DNA from: Klebsiella spallanzanii | Lineage (GTDB): Bacteria; Pseudomonadota; Gammaproteobacteria; Enterobacterales; Enterobacteriaceae | NCBI RefSeq assembly: GCF_902158555.1 | Contig: NZ_CABGGS010000023.1 | Span: forward strand, 186,001-250,000 | Reading direction: 5' to 3' | DNA: 64,000 bases | In this document: positions 32,589 through 42,919 of the stretch, in pieces | How the letters are laid out: each line of letters opens with the position of its first letter | Position numbering within the stretch: the stretch's first letter is position 1 | Translations under genes and position numbers: made by a program | Notes under the pieces: model-generated | The model's database searches: none | The model's input: only the letters and a program-made list of their open reading frames with translations | What the model was told of the DNA's origin: nothing

Positions 32589-34732
32589 TGGAAACCGTAT
32601 CGGCATTTACGCTTGAGGTTCGTCCGGAAAATATCGCGGTTATCACGATTGATGCACCCGGCGAAAAAATGAACACCCTGAAAGCTGAGTTTGCCAGCGA
32701 AGTACGGGCAATCATCCGTCAGCTTCGCGACAATAAAGACCTGCGCGGTGCGGTGTTTATTTCCGCAAAACCCGATAACTTTATCGCCGGTGCGGATATT
32801 AACATGATTGCCCGCTGCACTTCTGCTCAGGAAGCAGAGGGGCTGGCCCGGCAGGGGCAACAAATTATGGCGGAGATCCACGCTCTGCCGATCCCGGTGA
32901 TTGCCGCTATCCACGGGGCATGCCTGGGCGGCGGTCTGGAACTGGCTCTGGCCTGCCATGGACGAGTATGCAGCGATGACGAAAAAACTCGGCTTGGCCT
33001 GCCGGAAGTTCAACTGGGTCTGCTGCCGGGGTCCGGCGGCACTCAGCGTTTGCCGCGATTAATTGGCGTCAGCAGCGCGCTGGAGATGATCCTTACCGGA
33101 AAGCAGCTTCGTCCACGTCAGGCCCTGAAGGCCGGATTGGTCGATGACGTGGTACCGCAGGCCATTCTGCTGCAAACTGCGGTTGAACTGGCGTTAAAAG
33201 GTCGTCCAGCAAGCCGCAATGTGTCGGTGCGTGAGCGTATTCTCGCGGGCCCTATTGCCCGCAGCCTGCTGTTTCGTCTGGTGGCGAAAAAAACGCATCA
33301 GAAGACGCAGGGGAATTACCCGGCGGCGGAGCGCATTCTGCAGGTGATTGAAACTGGGTTGGCGCAGGGTTGCGCTAGCGGGTATGCCGAAGAGGCCCGG
33401 GCTTTTGGCGAGCTGGCGATGACGCCACAGTCGCAGGCGTTGCGGTCGATTTTTTTCGCCAGCACCGATCTGAAAAAAGATCGTAGTGCGGATGCTGAAC
33501 CCGGCGCGCTGCGCAGTGTAGGTATTCTTGGCGGCGGGCTGATGGGAGGGGGAATAGCTTACGTCACCGCCTGTAAAGGAGGATTGCCAGTACGCATTAA
33601 GGACATCCAACCGCGCGGGATCAATCACGCATTGAAGTACAGCTGGGATCTGCTCGATAAACAGGTGCGTCGCCGCTATCTACGCGCCAGCGAGCGCGAT
33701 CGTCAACTGGCGTTAATTTCCGGTTCTCTGGATTACCAGGGATTTGCGCATCGCGATGTAGTTATAGAAGCAGTATTTGAAGACCTTGCTCTTAAGCAAA
33801 GAATGGTGAGTGAAGTTGAGCAGAACGGTAGCCCGGAGACGATCTTTGCTTCAAACACCTCGTCTTTGCCGATTGGCGAGATCGCTGCATATGCAAGCAG
33901 ACCGCAGCGGGTTATTGGCCTGCACTTCTTTAGTCCGGTAGACAAAATGCCGCTGGTGGAGGTTATCCCACATATTGGTACGGATCAGCAGACTATCGCG
34001 ACGGCGGTAAAGCTCGCGAAGCTGCAGGGGAAAACGCCGATTGTTGTCGCCGATAAAGCTGGTTTTTATGTTAACCGTATTCTGGCTCCCTACATTAATG
34101 AAGCGATGCGCCTGTTAATTGAAGGGGAACCGATAGAGCATATTGATAAGTCATTGGTAAAATACGGTTTTCCGGTTGGACCTATTCAGCTACTTGATGA
34201 AGTGGGAATTGATACCGGTACGAAAATAATCCCTGTTCTGGAGGCTGCATGGGGAGAACGTTTTAGCCCGCCTGCAAACATCATTAGCGCGATTCTGAAT
34301 GACGATCGCAAAGGTAGAAAAAATAATCGGGGTTTCTATCTTTATGAGACAAAAGGGCGTAAAAGCAAAAAACGGCCCGACCCGGCGATTTATTCTTTGC
34401 TGGGCGTTTCTTCTCCACAGGCTCGCTTGCCAGCGCAGCAGGTGGCGGAACGTTGTGTGATGATAATGCTTAACGAGGCGGCACGCTGCTTCGATGAGCG
34501 GATTATTCGCAGCGCTCGTGATGGCGATATCGGCGCCGTGTTTGGCATTGGTTTCCCGCCGTTTCTTGGCGGTCCGTTCCGCTATATGGATAAGCTGGGG
34601 GCGGGGGAAGTCGCGGCGATTTTGCAGCGCCTGGCCGCGCAGTATGGGCCGCGTTTTACACCATGTGACACTTTATTACACATGGCCGAGCAGGGGGCGA
34701 CCTTTTGGCCCACTGATGAACGGATGACCTAA
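32588..34732 (+). CDS. fadJ: Multifunctional fatty-acid oxidation protein FadJ
   Basis: Alpha subunit of the anaerobic beta-oxidation complex with enoyl-CoA hydratase and L-3-hydroxyacyl-CoA dehydrogenase activities; 714 residues as in E. coli. Residues about 1-190 are the crotonase domain ([18 protein letters not shown], and the catalytic Glu in [16 protein letters not shown]). About 310-500 is the NAD-binding domain ([15 protein letters not shown]) and 500-710 the dehydrogenase C-terminal domains ([23 protein letters not shown]). It works with FadI and is fed by FadL and FadD. Confidence 0.97.
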   Translation: METVSAFTLEVRPENIAVITIDAPGEKMNTLKAEFASEVRAIIRQLRDNKDLRGAVFISAKPDNFIAGADINMIARCTSAQEAEGLARQGQQIMAEIHALPIPVIAAIHGACLGGGLELALACHGRVCSDDEKTRLGLPEVQLGLLPGSGGTQRLPRLIGVSSALEMILTGKQLRPRQALKAGLVDDVVPQAILLQTAVELALKGRPASRNVSVRERILAGPIARSLLFRLVAKKTHQKTQGNYPAAERILQVIETGLAQGCASGYAEEARAFGELAMTPQSQALRSIFFASTDLKKDRSADAEPGALRSVGILGGGLMGGGIAYVTACKGGLPVRIKDIQPRGINHALKYSWDLLDKQVRRRYLRASERDRQLALISGSLDYQGFAHRDVVIEAVFEDLALKQRMVSEVEQNGSPETIFASNTSSLPIGEIAAYASRPQRVIGLHFFSPVDKMPLVEVIPHIGTDQQTIATAVKLAKLQGKTPIVVADKAGFYVNRILAPYINEAMRLLIEGEPIEHIDKSLVKYGFPVGPIQLLDEVGIDTGTKIIPVLEAAWGERFSPPANIISAILNDDRKGRKNNRGFYLYETKGRKSKKRPDPAIYSLLGVSSPQARLPAQQVAERCVMIMLNEAARCFDERIIRSARDGDIGAVFGIGFPPFLGGPFRYMDKLGAGEVAAILQRLAAQYGPRFTPCDTLLHMAEQGATFWPTDERMT

Positions 34733-34941
34733 GTTATGGTCAAAGAAGGTAAATCCGGCAATGAATAGCGTTGTTATTTGGCGATTTTGTAAGCAATAGT
34801 TGACTATACTTACGCCATTGAGGTAAAAAACAGCGTTTCATTCGTTGAATGGATCAGGCACAATGCCCGGCCACCGGGTCACCTGCGTATTGTTTACGCG
34901 GGTAAGACTACGGTGCTTCTGGTTAACAAAAGCGGTGCAAT

Positions 34942-35427
34942 ATGCAAGTTTTTATCATGCGTCACGGCGACGCTGCCCTCGATGCAGCCAGTGACTCGGT
35001 TCGTCCATTAACCGTCTGCGGTTGCGATGAGTCTCGTCAGATGGCAACCTGGCTGAAAGGTCAAAAAGTGGATATTGAGCGGGTTCTTGTGAGTCCCTAC
35101 CTGCGTGCTGAACAGACGCTGGAAATTGTTGGGGAGTGCATGAATCTGCCAAAAGATGTCGACGTGATGCCGGAACTCACGCCGTGCGGCGATGTTGGTA
35201 TGGTTAGCGCTTATCTCCAGGCGCTGGCAAATGAAGGCGTGGCGACGGCGTTGGTCGTCTCTCACCTGCCTCTGGTGGGGTACCTCGTCTCAGAGCTGTG
35301 CCCGGGGGAAACACCCCCGATGTTCACCACCTCGGCGATTGCCTGCGTGACGCTTAATGCCAACGGCAAAGGCGAATTCAACTGGCAAATGAGCCCTTGT
35401 AATTTGAAGATGGCGAAAGCTATCTGA
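34942..35427 (+). CDS. sixA: Phosphohistidine phosphatase SixA
   Basis: Histidine-phosphatase-superfamily enzyme that removes phosphate from phosphohistidine; in E. coli its main target is NPr of the nitrogen PTS. 161 residues, the E. coli length. The catalytic RHG is at residues 7-9 (MQVFIMRHGDAAL) and the second His in VSHLPLVG. The gene is preceded by a 209-bp gap after fadJ, in which I found no convincing promoter, and converges on smrB with a 22-bp gap. Confidence 0.95.
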   Translation: MQVFIMRHGDAALDAASDSVRPLTVCGCDESRQMATWLKGQKVDIERVLVSPYLRAEQTLEIVGECMNLPKDVDVMPELTPCGDVGMVSAYLQALANEGVATALVVSHLPLVGYLVSELCPGETPPMFTTSAIACVTLNANGKGEFNWQMSPCNLKMAKAI

Positions 35428-35449
35428 TTCCCACCCCGGGGCTGACGTA

Positions 35450-36001
35450 TTACGGAAGCTCCGGCGGCTGCCACTCTTCAACTTCAATCAGTACCAGCAG
35501 TGCGGCGTCACCGCCGTACTCTTTTGGCGCCTGATGAAACGCCATAATATGCGGATGCTGCGCCAACCATAGCGGCGTTTGCTGTTTGAGAATATGCTTC
35601 CCGTGTCCGTGCATCACGCAGGCGCAAAATACGTGCTCGCGACGGCAAGCGGCAATCAAGGCCCCCAGTTCCTGCTTAGCCTGCTGTTGAGTTAAGCCGT
35701 GCAGGTCGAGAAATAGCTCCGGCGAATAATCACCCCGACGCAGTTTTTTCAGTTCAAAGTGGCTGACGTCTGAACGTACATATTTAACCGACCCTTCGGT
35801 ATTCAGCAGCGGCTGAAACTCATCAGAAAAGTAGTGACTATTATCTGCCTGTTCCTGGAGCAGCCGCTTGGGCGGAACGTCGGTGATTTTCTTGCGCAGC
35901 GGGCGATGAACGATAGTGTCCTGCTTAATCTGACGCGTGCCGGTCATTAACTGCCGGAACAATGCCTGATCCTCCTCGCTTAGCGATGTTTTCTTTTTCA
36001 T
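35450..36001 (-). CDS. smrB: Ribosome-rescue endonuclease SmrB
   Basis: Smr-domain nuclease that cleaves mRNA upstream of collided ribosomes. 183 residues as in E. coli (YfcN). The N-terminal part is basic and polar, as in homologues that bind collided disomes; the Smr domain occupies about 95-175 with [11 protein letters not shown] and the HGHGKHIL loop. The start is preceded only by a weak AGGT. It is divergent from prmB. Confidence 0.95.
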   Translation of the reverse strand: MKKKTSLSEEDQALFRQLMTGTRQIKQDTIVHRPLRKKITDVPPKRLLQEQADNSHYFSDEFQPLLNTEGSVKYVRSDVSHFELKKLRRGDYSPELFLDLHGLTQQQAKQELGALIAACRREHVFCACVMHGHGKHILKQQTPLWLAQHPHIMAFHQAPKEYGGDAALLVLIEVEEWQPPELP

Positions 36002-36168
36002 TACCTGATCTCATTTTTTCTTTGCTGGTAGTTTACCCGACTCGCCGCACATTCAGGCAAGGAAAACCTATTTTTCCCCCTCGCTCTGGCGTAAGAATGC
36101 TGATTTATCCCCGTCTTCGTGGCAAACTAGCCGCCGAATTTATAGCAGAGCGTGCCCTGGGAGATAGC

Positions 36169-37101
36169 GTGGATAAAATTTTTGTTGATGAAGCCGTAAA
36201 TGAGCTTCATACCATTCAGGACATGCTGCGTTGGGCGGTAAGCCGCTTCAGTGCTGCAAACATCTGGTACGGACACGGTACCGACAACCCGTGGGATGAA
36301 GCGGTGCAACTGGTAATGCCCTCGCTCTATCTGCCGCTCGATATTCCGGAAGATATGCGCACCGCGCGCCTGACTTCCAGCGAAAAGCACCGTATCGTTG
36401 AGCGGGTGATTCGCCGTATTAACGAGCGTATCCCGGTCGCCTATCTGACCAATAAAGCCTGGTTCTGCGGTTATGAGTTTTATGTTGATGAACGCGTGCT
36501 GGTGCCGCGTTCACCGATTGGCGAGCTTATTAATAATCATTTTGCTGGCCTGATTGACCGCTATCCACAGCACATTCTTGATATGTGTACCGGCAGCGGC
36601 TGTATCGCTATCGCCTGCGCTTATGCTTTTCCGGAAGCGGAAGTCGATGCGGTTGATATTTCCCCTGACGCGTTGGCTGTTACCGAGCAGAACGTAGAGG
36701 ATCACGGGTTAATTCATAACGTTACACCAATCCGCTCCGATCTGTTCCGCGACCTGCCGAAGGTGCAGTACGATCTGATCGTGACCAATCCGCCGTACGT
36801 TGATGAAGAAGATATGTCAGATCTGCCGGGTGAATATCGTCATGAACCGGTTTTGGGTCTGGCTTCCGGTAGCGACGGCCTGAAGTTGACTCGCCGGATC
36901 CTGGCCTGCTCGCCGGATTATCTCAGTGATGACGGGATCCTGATTTGTGAAGTCGGCAACAGCATGGTACATCTGATGGAACAGTATCCTGACGTTCCAT
37001 TTACCTGGCTGGAGTTTGAAAACGGCGGCGATGGCGTCTTTATGCTGACCAAACCGCAGCTGATTGCCGCCCGCGCGCATTTCGGCATCTATAAAGACTA
37101 A
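36169..37101 (+). CDS. prmB: Ribosomal protein uL3 glutamine methyltransferase
   Basis: SAM-dependent N5-glutamine methyltransferase acting on ribosomal protein uL3 during 50S assembly. I start at GTG 36169 (GTGGATAAAATT), preceded by GGGAG at a good distance; the product is then 310 residues and begins [13 protein letters not shown] as in E. coli. The open frame extends 207 bases further upstream without homology. SAM-binding motif [12 protein letters not shown] near residue 138 and the substrate-binding NPPY near residue 205 are intact. It is followed after 37 bp by aroC. Confidence 0.95.
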   Translation: MDKIFVDEAVNELHTIQDMLRWAVSRFSAANIWYGHGTDNPWDEAVQLVMPSLYLPLDIPEDMRTARLTSSEKHRIVERVIRRINERIPVAYLTNKAWFCGYEFYVDERVLVPRSPIGELINNHFAGLIDRYPQHILDMCTGSGCIAIACAYAFPEAEVDAVDISPDALAVTEQNVEDHGLIHNVTPIRSDLFRDLPKVQYDLIVTNPPYVDEEDMSDLPGEYRHEPVLGLASGSDGLKLTRRILACSPDYLSDDGILICEVGNSMVHLMEQYPDVPFTWLEFENGGDGVFMLTKPQLIAARAHFGIYKD

Positions 37102-37138
37102 AACAACACGCAAACATAACGACAAGAACGGAGCCGTG

Positions 37139-38224
37139 ATGGCAGGAAACACAATTGGACAACTCTTTCGCGTCACTACTTTCGGCGAGTCGCACGGCCT
37201 GGCGCTGGGCTGCATCGTCGACGGCGTGCCGCCAGGCATTCCGCTGACTGAAGCCGATCTGCAGCACGATCTCGATCGCCGTCGTCCGGGAACATCGCGC
37301 TACACCACCCAGCGCCGCGAACCGGATCAGGTTAAAATCCTCTCTGGCGTATTCGAAGGCGTGACGACCGGCACCAGCATCGGCCTGCTGATTGAGAATA
37401 CTGACCAGCGCTCTCAGGACTACGGCGCCATTAAGGACGTTTTTCGTCCAGGACATGCTGACTACACCTACGAGCAGAAATATGGCCTGCGCGATTATCG
37501 CGGCGGTGGCCGTTCCTCTGCGCGTGAAACCGCGATGCGCGTGGCTGCCGGGGCAATTGCCAAGAAATTCCTCGCTGCTAAATTCGGCATCGTGATCCGC
37601 GGCTGCCTGACCCAGATGGGCGATATTCCGCTGGCGATAAAAGACTGGGATCAGGTTGAACAGAACCCGTTCTTTTGTCCGGACCCGGAGAAAATTGAAG
37701 CGCTTGATGAACTGATGCGCGGCCTGAAAAAAGAGGGCGATTCTATCGGCGCGAAAGTGACCGTCGTGGCCGACGGCGTACCGCCGGGGCTGGGCGAGCC
37801 GGTGTTTGACCGCCTGGATGCCGATATTGCGCATGCGCTGATGAGCATTAATGCAGTGAAGGGCGTGGAAATTGGCGATGGTTTTGAGGTGGTGAAACTT
37901 CGCGGTAGCGAAAACCGCGATGAAATTACCAAAGCGGGTTTTCAGAGCAACCACGCGGGCGGCATCCTCGGCGGTATCAGCAGCGGTCAGCAGATCGTCG
38001 CGAACATTGCGCTGAAGCCGACCTCCAGCATTACCGTTCCGGGGCATACTATTAATCGCTTTGGCGAAGAAGTCGAGATGATAACCAAAGGGCGCCACGA
38101 TCCTTGCGTCGGTATTCGCGCAGTCCCAATTGCCGAAGCGATGCTGGCGATCGTGTTAATGGATCACTTTATGCGTCAGCGCGCGCAAAACGGCGACGTG
38201 ACGACATCAATTCCACGCTGGTAA
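37139..38224 (+). CDS. aroC: Chorismate synthase
   Basis: Last step of the common aromatic pathway, EPSP to chorismate, using reduced FMN. The ATG at 37139 ([20 protein letters not shown]) has GGAG six bases away and gives 361 residues, the E. coli length; the open frame upstream overlaps prmB and is not homologous. Family signatures GESHGLALG (about 16), [11 protein letters not shown] (about 122) and [14 protein letters not shown] (about 300) are complete. It heads a tight run aroC-mepA-yfcA-epmC-yfcL. Confidence 0.98.
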   Translation: MAGNTIGQLFRVTTFGESHGLALGCIVDGVPPGIPLTEADLQHDLDRRRPGTSRYTTQRREPDQVKILSGVFEGVTTGTSIGLLIENTDQRSQDYGAIKDVFRPGHADYTYEQKYGLRDYRGGGRSSARETAMRVAAGAIAKKFLAAKFGIVIRGCLTQMGDIPLAIKDWDQVEQNPFFCPDPEKIEALDELMRGLKKEGDSIGAKVTVVADGVPPGLGEPVFDRLDADIAHALMSINAVKGVEIGDGFEVVKLRGSENRDEITKAGFQSNHAGGILGGISSGQQIVANIALKPTSSITVPGHTINRFGEEVEMITKGRHDPCVGIRAVPIAEAMLAIVLMDHFMRQRAQNGDVTTSIPRW

Positions 38225-38227
38225 TAG

Positions 38228-39052
38228 ATGAATAAAACCGTTATCGCACTGCTGGCGCTCCTCGCCAGCGGTACCAGCCTGGCGGCAACGCCGTGGCAGA
38301 AAATCACGCAGCCTATCAGCGGAAGTTCACAGTCTATTGGCGCGTTTTCTAATGGCTGTATCGTTGGCGCACAGGCGCTGCCGTTAAATTCTACCGGCTA
38401 TCAGGTGATGCGTACCGATCAGCGTCGTTATTTCGGCCATCCGGATCTCGTGCAGTTTATTCAGCGTCTAAGCAATCAGGCGCACAATAAAGGGATGGGA
38501 ACGGTGCTGATTGGCGATATGGGGATGCCGGCCGGCGGTCGTTTTAACGGCGGTCATGCCAGCCATCAGTCCGGGCTGGACGTCGATATTTTCCTGCAAC
38601 TGCCGCAAACCCGCTGGACTTCCGCACAGTTGCTGAAGCCGCAGGCTCTGGATCTGGTGGCTCGCGACGGCAAGCGCGTAGTGCCGTCTCTGTGGAGCCC
38701 GCAAATCAGTCAGTTGATTAAGATGGCGGCGGAAGATAGCGAAGTCACGCGCATTTTCGTCAACCCGGCGATTAAGCAGCAGCTGTGTCTGGATGCAGGT
38801 AACGATCGCGACTGGTTACGCAAAGTTCGCCCGTGGTTCCAGCATCGTGCGCATATGCATGTGCGCCTGAAGTGCCCTGCGGGCAGTCTTGAATGCGAAG
38901 ACCAGGCTCCGCCTCCGGCAGGAGACGGCTGTGGTGCCGAATTGCAAAGCTGGTTTGAACCACCAAAACCGGGATCAACCTCTCCTGCGAGGAAGACGCC
39001 GCCTCCGCTGCCGCCTTCCTGCCAGGCGCTACTGGATGAGCATGTTCTTTAA
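38228..39052 (+). CDS. mepA: Penicillin-insensitive murein endopeptidase MepA
   Basis: Periplasmic LAS-type zinc metallopeptidase that cuts D-Ala-mDAP cross-bridges in peptidoglycan. 274 residues as in E. coli, with signal peptide [20 protein letters not shown]. Zinc ligands are visible in [15 protein letters not shown] (His and Asp) and HMHVRLKC. Six cysteines probably form disulfides. It starts 3 bp after the aroC stop and its TAATG stop overlaps the yfcA start. Confidence 0.96.
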   Translation: MNKTVIALLALLASGTSLAATPWQKITQPISGSSQSIGAFSNGCIVGAQALPLNSTGYQVMRTDQRRYFGHPDLVQFIQRLSNQAHNKGMGTVLIGDMGMPAGGRFNGGHASHQSGLDVDIFLQLPQTRWTSAQLLKPQALDLVARDGKRVVPSLWSPQISQLIKMAAEDSEVTRIFVNPAIKQQLCLDAGNDRDWLRKVRPWFQHRAHMHVRLKCPAGSLECEDQAPPPAGDGCGAELQSWFEPPKPGSTSPARKTPPPLPPSCQALLDEHVL

Positions 39053-39861
39053 TGGATAGTTTTATCGACCTTTTTATGGTGTCACCGACGGTACTGGTTG
39101 TGCTGTTCTTCGTGGCCATTCTGGCGGGATTTATCGATTCACTGGCGGGCGGCGGCGGGCTATTAACCGTTCCGGCCCTGATGGCGGCGGGCCTTCCCCC
39201 TGCGCAGGCGCTGGCGACCAACAAGCTGCAGGCCTGCGGCGGGTCACTATCCGCTTCGCTCTATTTCATCCGCCGTAAGGTGGTGAATCTGGCCGATCAG
39301 AAGCTCAATATCCTGATGACGTTTATCGGCTCGACCGGCGGCGCGCTGCTGGTGCAGCACGTTCAGTCAGATATTCTTAAGCAGATTCTACCGATCCTGA
39401 TTATCGGTATTGGTCTCTATTTTCTGCTGATGCCGAAGTTAGGCGAAGAGGATCGGCAGCGACGCCTGTACGGCCTGCCGTTTGCCCTGGTCGCTGGCGG
39501 CTGCGTGGGCTTTTACGATGGCTTTTTTGGCCCTGGCGCTGGCTCTTTTTATGCGCTGGCTTTCGTCACGCTGGCCGGGTTCAACCTCGCCAAGTCCACC
39601 GCCCATGCCAAAGTGCTTAATGCGACCTCCAATGTTGGCGGCCTGTTGCTGTTTATCATTGGTGGTAAGGTGATTTGGGCAACCGGTTTTGTGATGATGG
39701 CAGGGCAATTTATCGGCGCTCGCGCGGGATCGCGGCTGGTGCTTAGCAAGGGACAATCACTGATTCGACCGATGATCGTTGTCGTCTCGGCGGTGATGAG
39801 TGCAAAACTTCTTTATGACAGCCATGGACAGGAGATCCTCCACTGGTTGGGGATGAACTAA
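39052..39861 (+). CDS. yfcA: TSUP-family membrane transporter YfcA
   Basis: Inner-membrane protein of the sulfite exporter TauE/SafE (TSUP) family, 269 residues with about eight hydrophobic spans. The two family repeats are visible as GFIDSLAGGGGLLTVPAL with LATNKLQ (about 22-60) and GFYDGFFGPGAGSF with LNATSNVGGL (about 153-203). Substrate unknown. Its start overlaps the mepA stop and its stop overlaps the epmC start, each as TAATG. Confidence 0.94.
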   Translation: MDSFIDLFMVSPTVLVVLFFVAILAGFIDSLAGGGGLLTVPALMAAGLPPAQALATNKLQACGGSLSASLYFIRRKVVNLADQKLNILMTFIGSTGGALLVQHVQSDILKQILPILIIGIGLYFLLMPKLGEEDRQRRLYGLPFALVAGGCVGFYDGFFGPGAGSFYALAFVTLAGFNLAKSTAHAKVLNATSNVGGLLLFIIGGKVIWATGFVMMAGQFIGARAGSRLVLSKGQSLIRPMIVVVSAVMSAKLLYDSHGQEILHWLGMN

Positions 39862-40409
39862 TGAACAGTACGCATAAATACGAACAGCTGATCGAAATTT
39901 TCGACGGCTGTTTTGCCGATGATTTTAATACCCGTCTGATTAAAGGCGACGACGAGCCGATTTATCTTCCAGCAGATGATGACGCGCCGTACAACCGTAT
40001 CGTCTTTGCCCATGGCTTTTATGCCAGCGGGCTGCACGAGATATCGCACTGGTGCATCGCCGGCAAGGCACGCCGCGAGCAGATTGACTTCGGTTACTGG
40101 TATTGCCCGGATGGCCGCGACGCGATGACCCAGTCTAAATTTGAAGACGTTGAGGTGAAGCCTCAGGCATTCGACTGGCTGTTCTGCGTGGCGGCGGGCT
40201 ATCCGTTTAACGTCAGTTGCGACAATCTGGAAGGGGATTTTGAACCCGATCGGATTGCTTTTCAGCGGCGGGTGCATGCTCAGGTAATGGCTTATCTGAA
40301 GCAGGGGATCCCCGAGCGTCCGGCACGTTTTATTAAAGCGCTACAAAAATACTATCAAACGCCGCCTTTGACGGCAGAACAGTTCCCGTGGCCAGAAGAC
40401 CTGCACTAA
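39861..40409 (+). CDS. epmC: EF-P lysine hydroxylase EpmC
   Basis: Hydroxylates the beta-lysylated lysine of elongation factor P, the last of the EpmA/EpmB/EpmC steps. 182 residues as in E. coli (YfcM). The metal-binding HExxH appears as GLHEISHW near residue 59. It is translationally coupled to yfcA through TAATG and followed by yfcL after 31 bp. Confidence 0.95.
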   Translation: MNSTHKYEQLIEIFDGCFADDFNTRLIKGDDEPIYLPADDDAPYNRIVFAHGFYASGLHEISHWCIAGKARREQIDFGYWYCPDGRDAMTQSKFEDVEVKPQAFDWLFCVAAGYPFNVSCDNLEGDFEPDRIAFQRRVHAQVMAYLKQGIPERPARFIKALQKYYQTPPLTAEQFPWPEDLH

Positions 40410-40440
40410 GGCCACGTTTTACATAATATGAGGAAAGAAG

Positions 40441-40719
40441 ATGATCGCGGAGTTTGAATCACGCATTCTGGCGTTAATTGACAACATGGTAGATCACGCC
40501 AGTGATGACGAACTGTTTGCCGGCGGTTATCTGCGCGGGCACCTGACGTTGGCGGTGGCTGAGTTGGAAGGGGAAGGTGAACATACAGCGCAAGCGGTAC
40601 ACAGCAAGGTGACTCAGAGCCTGGAAAAAGCCATCAGCGCGGGCGAACTGTCGCCACCGGATCAGATTCTGGTGCAGGGAATGTGGGATAGCTTGTATCA
40701 GCAGGCGATGCAGCAGTAA
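40441..40719 (+). CDS. yfcL: Conserved small protein YfcL
   Basis: 92 residues, matching E. coli YfcL in length and sequence ([20 protein letters not shown]). Acidic, probably helical, no motif or signal peptide. GAGGAAAGA precedes the ATG. Last gene of the aroC run. The function is unknown to me. Confidence 0.9.
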   Translation: MIAEFESRILALIDNMVDHASDDELFAGGYLRGHLTLAVAELEGEGEHTAQAVHSKVTQSLEKAISAGELSPPDQILVQGMWDSLYQQAMQQ

Positions 40720-40736
40720 TTCAGCTTCCAGCCAAA

Positions 40737-40759
40737 GCCCGGCTTTCGTTCAACCGGGC
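40737..40759. terminator. Weak hairpin between yfcL and mnmC
   Basis: GCCCGG and CCGGGC form a 6-bp stem around an 11-base loop in the 53-bp gap between converging genes; no T-run follows. Confidence 0.4.
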
Positions 40760-40772
40760 CCGTCTTCCTCGA

Positions 40773-42761
40773 TTATTTCACCGCTTTTCCTTTCAGCAGT
40801 TTTCTTACCCATAAACGGTTCGGATTCATCGCAGCTAATGTTTCTCTGTCCATTGGTAATGGCTCATTACTCATTTGCGCTGCCAGAATTTCTGCCGCCA
40901 GCGGGGCTGAACATAATCCTCGTGAGCCCAGCGCGCCCAGCATATACAAATTGCGATAGACCGGCGCTTCTGCGGCCTGCTCCTGGTGTTCAACCAGCGA
41001 AGCATACTCGCTTAAGGTCGCATCATAATCCGGTACGTTACCGACCATCGGTAAATGATCGCGGGTTGCACAGCGCACGCCGCTGCGGGCTTCATTGGCG
41101 CTAACGTCCACCTCCTGAGCCCATTGCGCCTGCGGGAAACAATCAATCAGGCGCTGACGATTCTGCTGCTGATCGTCGGCACTAAATGCGGTATCTGTCT
41201 GCCCACGATGATAGCTTGCGCCAATGCAATGTTGCTGGTTGTGCGGATTTTGCGGCGTCAGGTAGCCGTCATAGCACAAGACCTGACGCAATTGCGATAA
41301 CGCGGGCGTTGTCGGGATATGGCTAACTTGACCGGCAACGGGATACATGGGGAGATGTTCCGTCTGGCTGAAGCGGGTTAACTGATGGCCATTAGCCAGC
41401 ACCACGACTTCATGGTACTGCCGCTGGTTTAATTGCCAGCCATTATTGTCAGGCGTGATGCTCTCAACTGGGTCGTCGTAGTGAACGCGTAATCCCCGAG
41501 TTGCAGCGAGAGCCAGCAGTTCAGCAGTTAACTGCTGCGGGCAGAGCCAGCCACCAGCAGGCCAGGTTATTCCCCCGCAGCCTGTTTCCACACCGGTTAT
41601 TTCCTTAGCAGCCTGCGCATCAATGGCAACGGCGATTTCCGGCGGCAGATTGAGCGCAATCATCTGGTCAATTTTTTGGGCGCTTTTGGTATTCCAACCT
41701 AACTGGGTAACGCCGCACCAGTCATGGTCAAACATTACCGGAAGTGCGTCATAGAGGCGGCGAGCGAAAGTAAACGCTGCCGGGAAGAAGCGGGCCAGGG
41801 CGGGGTCGTGCTGGCTTAGCAGCGGATAGAGCGCACCCTGGCGGTTGCCGGATGCGCCTTGTGCCGGGGCGCTGTCGGCGCAGTATAGTGTTACCTGCCA
41901 TCCTCGGTGCAGTAGCGCCAGAGAGAGCAGGGCGCTGGCGATCCCCCCGCCGATAATCGCCGCGTCGCGATTTTCCGTCCCGCTGCGGGCGAACCACGGT
42001 GTACGCGCGGGGTGGTTCAGCATTTGATTCATTTCGCCAATAAGCATTTCGCGCTTGCGGCCGAACCCTTTGCGTTTTTGCATGCTGAAACCAGCGTCCT
42101 GCAGCCCGCGACGCACAAAACCAGCAGAGGTAAAGGTGGCCAGAGTGCAGCCGGGTCTTGCCAGGCGAGCCATCGCGGAAAAGAGGCCCGGCGTCCACAT
42201 ATCAGGGTTTTTTGCTGGAGCAAAACCATCAAGAAACCAGGCATCCACCTGCTGATTAAGCGAGTCGTCAAGCTCGTTAGTCAGTTGATTAATATCGCCA
42301 AACCACAAATCTAACGTGACGCGTCCGTCATCTAACAGCAGGCGATGGCAGCCCGCAAAAGGTAGTGGCCACTGCGCCTGAAGTTGTTCTGCCCATGGCG
42401 CAAGCTCCGGCCAATGCTGATGAGCGAGGCGTAGGTCATCTGCTTTCAGCGGAAATTTTTCGAAACTGATGAAATGTAATCTTTGCAGGGTAGCTTCTGG
42501 ATTATCACGGTGAAAAACGTCAAATGCCTGCCACAGCGTCAGGAAATTAAGGCCGGTACCAAACCCGCTTTCGGCAACGACAAATAAAGGGCGTGAATGA
42601 TCAGGGAAACGTACATTAAGCTGGTTTCCGCCGAGAAAAACATAGCGCGTCTCTTCCAGACCGTTGTCATTGGAAAAGTAGACATCGTCGAAATCTCGGG
42701 AAACAGGTGTACCCTCAGCGTTGAATTCCAGGTTGGCAGGTTGTATGGCGTTTTGTTTCAC
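40773..42761 (-). CDS. mnmC: Bifunctional tRNA-modifying enzyme MnmC
   Basis: Finishes the mnm5s2U34 modification of wobble uridine: the C-terminal FAD domain removes the carboxymethyl group and the N-terminal SAM domain methylates. I start at the GTG at 42761 ([13 protein letters not shown]), which aligns with E. coli [13 protein letters not shown]; the product has 662 residues against 668. The frame extends 34 codons upstream into the fabB control region without homology. [13 protein letters not shown] (about 60) is the SAM motif and [18 protein letters not shown] (about 266) the FAD motif. It is divergent from fabB. Confidence 0.94.
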   Translation of the reverse strand: MKQNAIQPANLEFNAEGTPVSRDFDDVYFSNDNGLEETRYVFLGGNQLNVRFPDHSRPLFVVAESGFGTGLNFLTLWQAFDVFHRDNPEATLQRLHFISFEKFPLKADDLRLAHQHWPELAPWAEQLQAQWPLPFAGCHRLLLDDGRVTLDLWFGDINQLTNELDDSLNQQVDAWFLDGFAPAKNPDMWTPGLFSAMARLARPGCTLATFTSAGFVRRGLQDAGFSMQKRKGFGRKREMLIGEMNQMLNHPARTPWFARSGTENRDAAIIGGGIASALLSLALLHRGWQVTLYCADSAPAQGASGNRQGALYPLLSQHDPALARFFPAAFTFARRLYDALPVMFDHDWCGVTQLGWNTKSAQKIDQMIALNLPPEIAVAIDAQAAKEITGVETGCGGITWPAGGWLCPQQLTAELLALAATRGLRVHYDDPVESITPDNNGWQLNQRQYHEVVVLANGHQLTRFSQTEHLPMYPVAGQVSHIPTTPALSQLRQVLCYDGYLTPQNPHNQQHCIGASYHRGQTDTAFSADDQQQNRQRLIDCFPQAQWAQEVDVSANEARSGVRCATRDHLPMVGNVPDYDATLSEYASLVEHQEQAAEAPVYRNLYMLGALGSRGLCSAPLAAEILAAQMSNEPLPMDRETLAAMNPNRLWVRKLLKGKAVK

Positions 42762-42836
42762 GTAAGTTACTCGAATCACAAGGCGTAGAACGATCTTAAC
42801 GATGTGTGCCTGAGGGCGCAAATTTATACACAATTT

Positions 42837-42853
42837 GGCTGATCGGACTTGTT
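42837..42853 (+). promoter_or_regulatory. FadR activator site of fabB
   Basis: GGCTGATCGGACTTGTT matches the FadR consensus AGCTGGTCCGACNTGTT at 14 of 17 positions. FadR activates fabB in E. coli from a site just upstream of the FabR operator, the arrangement seen here. Confidence 0.68.
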
Positions 42854-42855
42854 CG

Positions 42856-42871
42856 GCGTACAAGTGTACGC
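42856..42871 (+). promoter_or_regulatory. FabR operator of fabB
   Basis: GCGTACA-AG-TGTACGC, two perfect 7-base arms, 48 bases before the fabB start and two bases after the FadR site. It agrees with the palindromic FabR operator known at fabA and fabB. It also lies inside the upstream extension of the mnmC frame. Confidence 0.75.
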
Positions 42872-42919
42872 TATTGTGCGACTCGAAACTTAATATAGTG
42901 TGACTGACAGAGGTATTGA

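Noticed and set aside
37040-38098. 352-codon open frame antisense to aroC
   Set aside because: Shadow frame over a conserved gene with strong codon bias; composition is unlike a protein.
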